The position numbers and the translations under genes are program-made. Positions 1 through 6,856 of a DNA stretch of 9,135 nt are shown here, in pieces (the first letter of the stretch is position 1; each line of letters starts with the position of its first letter). Source of the stretch: Gammaproteobacteria bacterium UBA3498 (GTDB lineage: Bacteria; Pseudomonadota; Gammaproteobacteria; Pseudomonadales; Pseudohongiellaceae). Location: assembly GCA_002377605.1 (NCBI GenBank), contig DFQD01000237.1, forward strand, positions 15,659 through 24,793, given 5' to 3'. The notes under the pieces were generated by a model. That model was not told the DNA's origin. It was given only the letters and a program-made list of their open reading frames with translations, and searched no databases.

Positions 1-20
1 CGCCAACGCCCAGCACCATG

Positions 21-37
21 ATTGCTTAATTAGCAAT
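21..37. repeat. Short dyad upstream of the TonB receptor gene
   Basis: Arms ATTGCT (21-26) and AGCAAT (32-37) form a perfect 6-base inverted repeat around a 5-base centre in an AT-rich stretch about 110 bases before the receptor start. It could be an operator or the stem of a weak hairpin following an upstream gene. It does not resemble the Fur consensus well, and I cannot name a regulator. Confidence 0.3.
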
Positions 38-100
38 AATTAAAAATGGCGAGACTGATTTTTCTTTTTGCGCTTTAAGCAAAGCCAATTTAGAGAATTA

Positions 101-130
101 ATGAAACGGCTTATATGGGGCCTAGCATAA
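101..130 (+). CDS. Possible 9-codon leader ORF
   Basis: ATG at 101 opens a nine-codon frame (MKRLIWGLA) that stops with TAA at 128-130. An AGAG element at 92-95 sits 5 bases before the ATG, a fair Shine-Dalgarno spacing, and the stop lies 5 bases before the GGAG used by the TonB receptor gene. This arrangement would allow a translated leader to influence initiation of the receptor. Nothing but position and the ribosome-binding site supports it; a frame this short can easily occur by chance. Confidence 0.2.
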   Translation: MKRLIWGLA

Positions 131-134
131 CATC

Positions 135-138
135 GGAG
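135..138 (+). promoter_or_regulatory. Ribosome binding site that sets the TonB receptor start
   Basis: GGAG lies 6 bases before the ATG at 145. The longer in-frame start at 115 has no Shine-Dalgarno match at a useful distance, so this site favours 145. Confidence 0.6.
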
Positions 139-144
139 TTATCA

Positions 145-2229
145 ATGATTCGAAAAATCCTTATTTCAACTAAAACTGCAGCTATTGTTTTAGCTTTTAC
201 ACCTTCCATCGGAAGTTCACAAAGCGGGCAACAAGCAATTGAGGAGATAGAAGTTTTCGCGAATAGTCGCAGAAGTGAAGGGTTGACCAACGTGAATGCC
301 GCCGTTAGCGTTTTAGGTGAAGAAGAGTTGGATCTTATCCTTCATACACACTATCAAGAAGCACTATCTAGAGTTCCTGGTTTTAGCGGCAACAGAAATA
401 ATGGTCAGGAAAGCTTGATGGCGATTAGATCCCCCGTTCTAACTGGCTCAGGTGCATGTGGAGCTTTTCTTATAGCTGAAAACGGAATACCCGTCCGTTC
501 TGCTGGTTTTTGCAATGTTAATGAGATGTTCGACACTCACTCCGAATATGCCCAAAGTATAGAGGTCATAAGAGGACCAGCAAGTACGTTTTGGGGTTCG
601 AACGCATTGCATGGCCTTGTTAACGTTCGGCTGCCACAGCCCGGCGAAATAGGCGAGTTAAGTCTAGAACAAGGACCTAGAGGTTCTTATCGAGCGAAAA
701 CAGCCATAGGGTCTGACAATGGTAATTACAAACAGTCTCTTTACATTACCGGGATAAGTGAAGAAGGCTATCGAGATGACAGTGGGGTCGACCAACAAAA
801 GGCGTCTTGGTTGTACGAGTATACATTGGCAAATGGCATACAAATGGAAGGAGGCTTCACTTATAACAATTTAAACCAGGAAACTGCAGGCTATGTGGCT
901 GGAGCTAAAGCCTACGAAGATAGCGATAAAAGAGACACTAACCCTAACCCAGAGGCTTATCGCGATAGCCAAAGTACACGTGCGTGGACAAGATTTACCA
1001 TGGAATCTGGAGATTGGGAGATCACAGCAACACCCTATTTTCGTGAAGTTAACATGAGTTTTGTGCAGCATTATTTGCCTGGGCAACCCATTGAGGACAA
1101 CGAGCATAGAAGTATTGGTATTCAGATCGCCGCATTTCGTGAACTTAACAACAACTCTAGCTTTTCATGGGGCCTAGATGCTGAAAGTACTGATGGAGCC
1201 TACAAGGAAAACCAACCAAACCCAACAACAGGCTCTCTCTTTGTGCGTAGAACCATACCCCAGGGCATGCACTACGATTACGAAGTTGAGGCCACTCAGT
1301 TTGCGGTGTTTGCAAACTATGAAACTCCTTTAACAGACCGCCTTGATCTTTCTATTGGGGCAAGACTCGAAAATATCGACTACGAATATGACAACCTAAT
1401 GTTGGATGGCCGCACTGACGCGAATGGAGTTGCATGCGGATTTGGCGGGTGCCGCTTCAGCAGGCCAGCGGATCGTGATGATGATTTCAGTGACGTTTCT
1501 CCAAAACTTGGATTAAGTTACGAGTTAAATGGTAGTCATAACTTTTTTGTAAGAGCACAACGCGGTATTCGTGCCCCCCAATCCACTGAATTGTATAGAT
1601 TGCAAGGAAGTCAAAGCGTTGCGGATCTCGATTCCGTTGAGCTGGATAGTTATGAATTAGCTTTGCAAGGAGCCGGCAGCAACTGGAATTATTCTGCCTC
1701 ACTATATTGGATGGACAAGGAAAATGAAGTTTTAAAAGACAGTAATCGTATGAACCTCAATGGAAGTCACACTAAACATCAAGGTTTCGAGGTTGCGGTT
1801 GGTTATGATCTGACAAATTCCCTATCCTTAGCTGGGGTTTATAATTTAGCTGATCACACTTATGAAAATGATCTTGTGTCTGGAGGTCAAAATATCAATG
1901 GGAATGATATTGATACAGCGCCTGATCACTTTGGAAACCTCCGCCTAACCTATAGGCCTGCAGAAAACCTTCTGGCGGAGCTAGAGCTAGTTCATATGGG
2001 TGAGTACTATACTAACCCTGAAAATACAGCTTCCTATGATGGCCATGATCTACTAAATCTTCGTCTACAGTATGATGTAAACGACGATTTGATGATTTAT
2101 CTTAATGCCCTAAACATCACAGACGAGGAATATGCGGAAAGAGCCGACTTTAGCGGCTGGGTTGGAGATCGTTACTTCCCCGGTGAGCCCGCACGAATAT
2201 TTGTCGGATTCACGTGGAAATATCGCTAG
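145..2229 (+). CDS. TonB-dependent outer-membrane receptor
   Basis: Predicted outer-membrane beta-barrel that imports a scarce ligand using TonB/ExbBD energy; the ligand is unknown. I choose ATG 145 (694 aa) rather than ATG 115 because of the GGAG before 145 and because it begins directly with a signal peptide (MIRKILISTK, hydrophobic TAAIVLAF, cleavage near residues 24-28). A TonB-box-like EEIEVFA follows at about 33-39. The plug spans about 50-165 and shows DVxR-like family features: QEALSRVPGF, IEVIRGPAS and the region ending in HGLVNVRLP. The barrel has the typical late repeats, including LNALNITDEEYAERADF and the ending EPARIFVGFTWKYR. Two Cys in the plug (105 and 123) and two in a predicted external loop (431 and 436) may form disulfides. 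The last residue is Arg rather than the usual terminal aromatic. No siderophore or heme synthesis gene adjoins it. An intrinsic terminator follows. Confidence 0.93.
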   Translation: MIRKILISTKTAAIVLAFTPSIGSSQSGQQAIEEIEVFANSRRSEGLTNVNAAVSVLGEEELDLILHTHYQEALSRVPGFSGNRNNGQESLMAIRSPVLTGSGACGAFLIAENGIPVRSAGFCNVNEMFDTHSEYAQSIEVIRGPASTFWGSNALHGLVNVRLPQPGEIGELSLEQGPRGSYRAKTAIGSDNGNYKQSLYITGISEEGYRDDSGVDQQKASWLYEYTLANGIQMEGGFTYNNLNQETAGYVAGAKAYEDSDKRDTNPNPEAYRDSQSTRAWTRFTMESGDWEITATPYFREVNMSFVQHYLPGQPIEDNEHRSIGIQIAAFRELNNNSSFSWGLDAESTDGAYKENQPNPTTGSLFVRRTIPQGMHYDYEVEATQFAVFANYETPLTDRLDLSIGARLENIDYEYDNLMLDGRTDANGVACGFGGCRFSRPADRDDDFSDVSPKLGLSYELNGSHNFFVRAQRGIRAPQSTELYRLQGSQSVADLDSVELDSYELALQGAGSNWNYSASLYWMDKENEVLKDSNRMNLNGSHTKHQGFEVAVGYDLTNSLSLAGVYNLADHTYENDLVSGGQNINGNDIDTAPDHFGNLRLTYRPAENLLAELELVHMGEYYTNPENTASYDGHDLLNLRLQYDVNDDLMIYLNALNITDEEYAERADFSGWVGDRYFPGEPARIFVGFTWKYR

Positions 2230-2248
2230 TAACTTAAGTTTACTCTGT

Positions 2249-2281
2249 AAAAAAAATGCCGGCTTAAGTCGGCATTTTTTT
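2249..2281 (+). terminator. Intrinsic terminator after the TonB receptor
   Basis: Stem 2256-2263 pairs with 2268-2275 (ATGCCGGC with GTCGGCAT, one G-U) around a TTAA loop, followed by a run of seven T. A matching run of eight A precedes it, so the stem can extend into A-T pairs and the structure could work on either strand. It begins 20 bases after the receptor stop and separates that gene from the NUDIX gene. Confidence 0.9.
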
Positions 2282-2294
2282 ATCAAGTAGATAT

Positions 2295-2300
2295 AGAGGT
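2295..2300 (+). promoter_or_regulatory. Ribosome binding site supporting a TTG start
   Basis: AGAGGT lies 7 bases before the TTG at 2308. No ATG or GTG is available nearby in that frame, so this site is the main support for the TTG start of the NUDIX gene. Confidence 0.65.
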
Positions 2301-2307
2301 AACTACT

Positions 2308-2946
2308 TTGACCAACTACGAGCACAGACATTATTTCGACAGACTCGTTGACTATTTCGCCTCTGAAAAAAATAAAAACCCTAGTCGCATTTATCATCCG
2401 GAATTAGATGTTTATCGCTCAGTAAAAGATGAGAGCGAACTACGCCCTGCTGCAGTGCTCCTACCTATTACTCGCCAGGAAGAAGACAATGAAAGCCATC
2501 TGGTTCTAACAGTCAGGTCCGCAAACCTCAAGAGTCATGCAGGTCAGATAAGTTTGCCTGGCGGTACACAGGAAGAACAAGATCATGACGCAAAAGAGAC
2601 GGCACTAAGAGAAAGCGAAGAAGAGATTGGACTGTTGAGGAACCAGGTTGAGATCATTGGTCGCTTGGGAACTTTAGCTCTGCCATCAGGGTTTTTGATA
2701 ACGCCGATTGTGGGCATTATCGAGAATGGATTGGAATTCGTAGCTCAGCCTGAAGAAGTAGCTGAAATCTTTCACGCGCCATTAGATTTGATATTAGACA
2801 TTACTGCCTATCAGAAATCGTCAGTTGAATTCAAAGGATCTCCTCGAACGATCGTCGAAGTACACTATGAGGACTATCGAATTTGGGGAGCAACGGCGGC
2901 GATTCTATACCACCTTGCCACTGAAATTTCTAAATTCAGAATCTAG
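2308..2946 (+). CDS. NUDIX hydrolase, CoA pyrophosphatase type (NudL-like)
   Basis: Probably a cytosolic enzyme that cleaves the diphosphate of coenzyme A or its derivatives. The protein has 212 residues; the start is TTG with AGAGGT 7 bases upstream. The CoA-NUDIX signature of the NudL/UPF0035 family runs over residues 67-86 (LTVRS, then HAGQ, ending in PGG). The NUDIX box follows over 85-108, with GG at 85-86 and RESEEEIG at 101-108 carrying the metal-binding glutamates. Spacing between GG and the RE motif equals that of E. coli NudL as I recall it, which differs by a few residues from the textbook box. The C-terminal WGATAAIL segment is also typical. About 26 bases separate it from the preceding terminator, so its promoter is not obvious. 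Its TAG stop overlaps the stop of the convergent diguanylate cyclase. Confidence 0.9.
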   Translation: MTNYEHRHYFDRLVDYFASEKNKNPSRIYHPELDVYRSVKDESELRPAAVLLPITRQEEDNESHLVLTVRSANLKSHAGQISLPGGTQEEQDHDAKETALRESEEEIGLLRNQVEIIGRLGTLALPSGFLITPIVGIIENGLEFVAQPEEVAEIFHAPLDLILDITAYQKSSVEFKGSPRTIVEVHYEDYRIWGATAAILYHLATEISKFRI

Positions 2947-3632
2947 TCTATCTGATAATTAAACGCGCTAACCAGTGTTTCTTTTTCATCAATGTTGACA
3001 CCTTCTTCTTTTTCATTTGGAGCATGGCAGACACGATTCCTACCTTCTTGTTTTGCCATGTAGAGATAACCGTCAACTTTATCGACGAAATCTTTTTCGG
3101 TTAATCGATCACCGCAACTATAAACATCTACACCGCAACTGGCTTTAATATCTAAGAAAAAATCGCCCGCCTTTACTGGAGAGTTCTCAATGATAAGACA
3201 AAGACGATTAGCAAATCGTACACCTTGGCGGAGAGTTGTATCGGGAAGAATGAGAGCGAACTCTTCTCCTCCATAGCGACAGGGAATATCCAATCGGCGA
3301 GTGGTCTTGAGAATCAAACTAGAAACATGGGAGAGAACGACGTTACCAATCTCGTGACCATGGACATCATTAACGGATTTGAAATGATCCAAATCACACA
3401 TGATCAAACAGGTAGGCTGGCCGGAACGTCTTGTACGTTCCATTTCCAAACTAAGTGCTTGAGAGAAGTAGCGGTAATTAAAAAGCCCAGTTAATTCATC
3501 GGTACGCACCAACGCTGCCAACTGCTTAACTTCTTCTCGAAGTAGGTTTACTTCAGCAAGATTGGCGCAATTGTCGTTCCCAGCTGGGCACGGATACGTT
3601 TCCGTCCCTTCAATTTTGTGGTGATCATTCAT
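2943..3632 (-). CDS. Diguanylate cyclase with a single GGDEF domain
   Basis: Makes cyclic di-GMP from two GTP; appears soluble, with no membrane segment or recognised sensor domain. The 229-residue protein starts at the ATG at 3632, with only a weak purine-rich element (AAGAAG) before it. A short N-terminus holds H4, H5, C15 and C22, then a helix rich in Leu/Glu (about 25-42) that probably dimerises. The GGDEF domain runs from DELTGL (45-50) to GRNRV (197-201), with metal-binding D80 in CDLDHFK and the active-site GGEEF at 121-125. R112 and D115, five residues before GGEEF, form the RxxD inhibitory site, so product feedback is expected. The catalytic set looks complete. A 28-residue tail follows. 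The gene lies 174 bases beyond the DASS transporter and ends in the CTAG shared with the NUDIX gene. Confidence 0.93.
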   Translation of the reverse strand: MNDHHKIEGTETYPCPAGNDNCANLAEVNLLREEVKQLAALVRTDELTGLFNYRYFSQALSLEMERTRRSGQPTCLIMCDLDHFKSVNDVHGHEIGNVVLSHVSSLILKTTRRLDIPCRYGGEEFALILPDTTLRQGVRFANRLCLIIENSPVKAGDFFLDIKASCGVDVYSCGDRLTEKDFVDKVDGYLYMAKQEGRNRVCHAPNEKEEGVNIDEKETLVSAFNYQID

Positions 3633-3772
3633 GCTTCTTGGATAGTGCTAGCATTATCTAAGCCCATGATAAATCTAATTTTTTACTTTCTATGGGGCAG
3701 AAGGTTTAGCCTAATATTTAACAGTAGCATAAAGCCAGAGCAGCAAAAACACCCATCTGCTAGTTTTGTAAC

Positions 3773-3806
3773 CTGGTTCATTATCTATTGAAAAACAATG
3801 AGCCAG
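3773..3806 (-). terminator. Stem-loop directly after the DASS transporter stop
   Basis: Positions 3773-3782 pair with 3797-3806 (10 pairs, one G-U) around a 14-base loop. The stem begins at the base next to the transporter's TAG. No T-run follows on the - strand, so it is not a standard intrinsic terminator; it may stabilise the mRNA 3' end or act with Rho. Confidence 0.35.
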
Positions 3807-5507
3807 CTAATTAGGTAGAGCCCAGTCAGGAAATCCACCCAATACATCGAATGTTAGGTGACCAAGGGTATAAACGAAAAAGGTAAGTAGGAATACCGAA
3901 AGTATGTCCAACCAGATTCCAGCTATTACCATTTTCATAATAGGAATCCTCCCGGAACCATATACGATTGCATTAGGAGGCGTGGATACTGGCAGCATAA
4001 AAGCACAGGAGGCAGCCAGAGTCGTGGGTATCATTAACAACAGCGGATGTGCTTCAATAGCTTGCGAAAGACTTGCCATGATAGGCAAAGATAAAGAAAT
4101 AGTTGCGGTGTTAGAAGCAACTTCAGTAAGCCCTGTGATGAAGGCGACAGTGCTCATAACAATTATTAGCGGTTCAGCGTCCCCTAATAGATCGCCAAGT
4201 AAGACAGCGACGTAATCAGATAATCCAGATGCGCCAAATCCCTTAGCGATTGCTAAACCACCCCCGAATAAAATCAGAATCCCCCAGGGCACGCGCTTAG
4301 CATCTTCCCAGTCCATTAATCTTCCGCCCACAGCTTTGCTAGCTGGAATCATAAACAGCATTAGAGCTACCGCAATAGATACACTCCCATCGTCGATCAT
4401 ATAACCTACCGGTTCTGCTCCTATAGATCGAAGAATATTGTCCAGGTAATAACTCCAACCAAATACATCGATATCCTCACCAAAGAGTCTTTCCTTTCTA
4501 GTAATTAACAACACAGCAAAGGTCGCAAAGACGCCCGTTACTCTTTTTTCTTCCGTGGACATTGTTCCAAGCTTTCTAATCTCAGTCTGGATAAATTCTT
4601 TACCACTAAATGGGGTGCTTGCAGGGAGCGGGAAGACGAAACGAGTTAATAGAACCCAGGCGATTAACATGTAAATAAAACTCATGGGCAATGCGAACAG
4701 CATCCATGTGGAAAAAGTTATTTCCGGCGCGTCAGGAAATAATTGGGACATTTGGGTTATCAATACGCCGTTCGGAGGAGTTCCAATTAAAGTGGCGAAG
4801 CCACCAATGGAAGCCCCGTAAGCTATTCCCAAAAGAAGCGTTAAGGAAAAATTTTCTGCTCGAGGATCAGCATTACAGCCTTCGGCTACTCTCTTCCGAT
4901 TTAGTTCCTCGTACAGCAAAACCAGCGACATACCCATTGGCATCATCATTAACGCGGTTGCGGTATTGGATAACCACATAGATAGGAAACCAGTAGCCAC
5001 CATAAATCCAAGTACTAATCTATGGGGTTGGCCTCCGATGATACGTAATGTGTGTAACGCAATGCGTTTATGTAGATTCCATTTCTCAACCGCCACTGCG
5101 ACGATAAATCCACCCATGAATAGAAGAATAATCCAGTCCATATACTGATTAGCGACATTAGGGAAAATGATGTCGAAGTCGCTGGCAGAAAACCCTTCGG
5201 CAAAGGTCGCTGTTTCAAGATCGATACGATTACCAGCTGGCAATTCCCGCCCCCGCATAATTCCCAATAGCGGAAACAACACAATTGGTAATAGCGCTGT
5301 AGCGGAGAGTGGAATTGCTTCAGTGATCCACCATATAGCCATTAACAAAATAATAGCTGCCATGCGTGTAACTAAGGGGTTGTTAGGATCAAGATCAACG
5401 AATAGCAGCATCAGCAGAAACACGATGGGGCCAAGCCACAATCCGACTTTGGATCGAGTGGGGACAACAATAGGTTCTTCGATTTCTGTGCTAGCCGAGT
5501 CAGTCAT
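3807..5507 (-). CDS. DASS/SLC13-family sodium:dicarboxylate symporter
   Basis: Inner-membrane transporter of the divalent anion:Na+ symporter family, expected to import C4-dicarboxylates or related anions; the exact substrate cannot be read from sequence. The 566-residue protein is very hydrophobic with many spans. Both diagnostic SNT motifs are present, at 180-182 (LSNTATALMMMP) and 465-467 (ASNTATISLSLP). Each is followed by a PPN motif, GTPPN at 242-246 and STPPN at 508-512, giving the inverted-repeat pattern of the two transport halves. It is about 100 residues longer than VcINDY. The extra sequence is mostly in loops at about 85-122 and 297-372. The ATG at 5507 has no clear Shine-Dalgarno sequence, and it follows the dienelactone-hydrolase stop by 27 bases, which suggests co-transcription. 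Confidence 0.93.
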   Translation of the reverse strand: MTDSASTEIEEPIVVPTRSKVGLWLGPIVFLLMLLFVDLDPNNPLVTRMAAIILLMAIWWITEAIPLSATALLPIVLFPLLGIMRGRELPAGNRIDLETATFAEGFSASDFDIIFPNVANQYMDWIILLFMGGFIVAVAVEKWNLHKRIALHTLRIIGGQPHRLVLGFMVATGFLSMWLSNTATALMMMPMGMSLVLLYEELNRKRVAEGCNADPRAENFSLTLLLGIAYGASIGGFATLIGTPPNGVLITQMSQLFPDAPEITFSTWMLFALPMSFIYMLIAWVLLTRFVFPLPASTPFSGKEFIQTEIRKLGTMSTEEKRVTGVFATFAVLLITRKERLFGEDIDVFGWSYYLDNILRSIGAEPVGYMIDDGSVSIAVALMLFMIPASKAVGGRLMDWEDAKRVPWGILILFGGGLAIAKGFGASGLSDYVAVLLGDLLGDAEPLIIVMSTVAFITGLTEVASNTATISLSLPIMASLSQAIEAHPLLLMIPTTLAASCAFMLPVSTPPNAIVYGSGRIPIMKMVIAGIWLDILSVFLLTFFVYTLGHLTFDVLGGFPDWALPN

Positions 5508-5534
5508 TAGTATTTTTTTGCTAAGTGGAAATGA

Positions 5535-6245
5535 CTAAAAAATCTCTTCTAGGAAATTCGCCAGAGATTGATAGGTACGCTTCTCCGCAACTTCGCTGAA
5601 TACCGTGCCGAAATCCGGATTGTTGGCAGTCGGATTGGTAAAGGCATGCATAGTTTGACCATAGGCATGAACCTGCCAGTCGACACCCGCCTCGTTCATT
5701 TCAGTTTCAAAGGCTAAAACCTGTTCGGGTGGCACCATGGGATCATCATGGCCATGGAGACAAAGCACCTTAGCCTTGATCTCTTCATTTGGAACATCTC
5801 CTGGAGCTAATATTCCGTGGATACTGACAACACCAAGAACATCTGCCCCAGAACGAGCCAGTTCCAGCACACACATTCCGCCAAAACAATAACCCATGGC
5901 AGAAACTTTGGTGGCGTCTACCTGAGGGATGTTCCGACCAGCAACTAGCGCCGCTCGAATTCGTTGTCTCAGGGCGGTGCGATCAGAAGCCAGCGGGTTC
6001 ATTAGAGAAGAATTAAGCTCAGCATCTCCGTCTGCACCGAAAACACCTTTCCCGTACATATCCAAAGCGAAACCGATGTATCCCATAGAAGCAATACGCT
6101 CCGCCGCATTACAGGCGAATTCACGGCGCCCACTCCAGTCATGGGCAACTAGAACTAGCGGTTTTTGCGTATCAGTTTCTTCGTGGGCGACATACCCCTC
6201 AAGCTGCGTATCACCATCGCTATAATTGAGATGTTGCGTAATCAT
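5535..6245 (-). CDS. Dienelactone hydrolase family protein
   Basis: A cytosolic alpha/beta hydrolase of the DLH family (236 aa); no signal peptide. The Cys-His-Asp triad is visible: nucleophile C120 in GYCFGG, D168 in GHDDPMVP, and H200 in TMHAFTNP. The 48-residue gap from Cys to Asp equals that of Pseudomonas DLH (C123, D171, H202, from memory). Two substrate or activation positions differ from that enzyme: the QEIFG segment is HDWSG, with Asp36 in place of Glu36, and the Arg four residues after the catalytic His is Asn204. The protein may therefore act on something other than dienelactone. The ATG at 6245 has AGGA unusually close before it. It lies between peroxiredoxin (50-base gap) and the DASS transporter (27-base gap) on one strand, a likely operon. 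Confidence 0.9.
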   Translation of the reverse strand: MITQHLNYSDGDTQLEGYVAHEETDTQKPLVLVAHDWSGRREFACNAAERIASMGYIGFALDMYGKGVFGADGDAELNSSLMNPLASDRTALRQRIRAALVAGRNIPQVDATKVSAMGYCFGGMCVLELARSGADVLGVVSIHGILAPGDVPNEEIKAKVLCLHGHDDPMVPPEQVLAFETEMNEAGVDWQVHAYGQTMHAFTNPTANNPDFGTVFSEVAEKRTYQSLANFLEEIF

Positions 6246-6295
6246 TTCCTATCCCGTTTCCATATTTGTTGTTTTTAAGTAGCACAACTGGTTGC

Positions 6296-6778
6296 TCAAT
6301 CTAACTGTTCTAACATCGTTTCAGCAGAACTGACTTTAATTTCACCTGGTGCTTCAATTCCTAGATAGGAAACTGTGCCATCGTCTACGATCATGCCAAA
6401 GCGCTGCGCTCTGTTCCCCATTCCAAATCCGCTAGCGTCCAGCTCGAGGCCTAGAGCAGCAGTAAATTCACCATTACCATCCGCAAGCATCAGGATTTCT
6501 TCTGCGTTTTGTGCCTGACCCCAAGCACCCATTACGAAAGCATCATTCACCGCCAAACAGGCGATCGTGTCTGCTCCTTTAGCTATAATGGCATCGGCAT
6601 TGACTACGAAACCAGGGAGATGAGTCATTGAACAACCAGGTGTAAACGCACCAGGAACAGCAAATAAGACAACTTTCTTACCACTAAATACTTCATCAGT
6701 ACTCATATCTTGAGGCCCATCAGCGGTCATTACCTTGAAAGTTGCTGAAGGTACTTTATCTCCTACCTGGACTGTCAT
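6296..6778 (-). CDS. Peroxiredoxin, Prx5 type
   Basis: Thiol peroxidase of the Prx5/redoxin family reducing H2O2 and organic hydroperoxides in the cytoplasm. The 160-residue protein carries the peroxidatic Cys49 in the motif PGAFTPGCS and the active-site Arg126 in GNRAQRFG. The only other Cys is C74 (TIACLAVNDAFVM), equivalent to the non-resolving Cys of Prx5. No C-terminal resolving Cys and no fused glutaredoxin domain is present. By family knowledge this suggests a 1-Cys mechanism recycled by glutathione and a separate glutaredoxin. ATG 6778 has a strong AGGAG 7 bases upstream. It is the first gene of the likely peroxiredoxin, dienelactone hydrolase and DASS transporter unit. I looked for an OxyR-type site upstream and saw none. 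Confidence 0.93.
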   Translation of the reverse strand: MTVQVGDKVPSATFKVMTADGPQDMSTDEVFSGKKVVLFAVPGAFTPGCSMTHLPGFVVNADAIIAKGADTIACLAVNDAFVMGAWGQAQNAEEILMLADGNGEFTAALGLELDASGFGMGNRAQRFGMIVDDGTVSYLGIEAPGEIKVSSAETMLEQLD

Positions 6779-6785
6779 GCCTATT

Positions 6786-6790
6786 CTCCT
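6786..6790 (-). promoter_or_regulatory. Ribosome binding site of the peroxiredoxin gene
   Basis: AGGAG on the - strand, 7 bases before the ATG at 6778. It is the best Shine-Dalgarno match in the window and fits a highly translated first gene of an operon. Confidence 0.65.
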
Positions 6791-6856
6791 ATATTTCGTT
6801 AGTCTGACAATTGTTCGGGGATATTAGCAAATTCACTTGGACATTCTAAGCATTGA

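Noticed and set aside
1..30. CAT at 17-19 as the start of a - strand gene leaving the left edge (MVLGVG...)
   Set aside because: Only six codons are visible, with no ribosome site before it, and a + strand gene ending here is equally possible.
68..88. Hairpin TTG-GCTTT / AAAGC-CAA (one bulge) upstream of the TonB receptor, considered as a terminator
   Set aside because: Neither strand has a proper T-run after the stem; on the - strand it is followed by A-rich sequence. Left as an unexplained weak structure.
3653..3658. GATAAT on the - strand as a -10 box for the diguanylate cyclase gene
   Set aside because: The hexamer is close to consensus, but no acceptable -35 lies 16-18 bases upstream and the leader would be only about 13 bases.
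5167..5538. A 123-codon + strand frame inside the DASS transporter gene
   Set aside because: Antisense shadow; the transporter frame has full SNT and PPN motifs and explains the open opposite frame.
6282..6295. Short inverted repeat CAAC/GTTG after the peroxiredoxin stop as a terminator
   Set aside because: Only four pairs with a two-base loop and no adjacent T-run; read-through into the dienelactone hydrolase gene is more likely.
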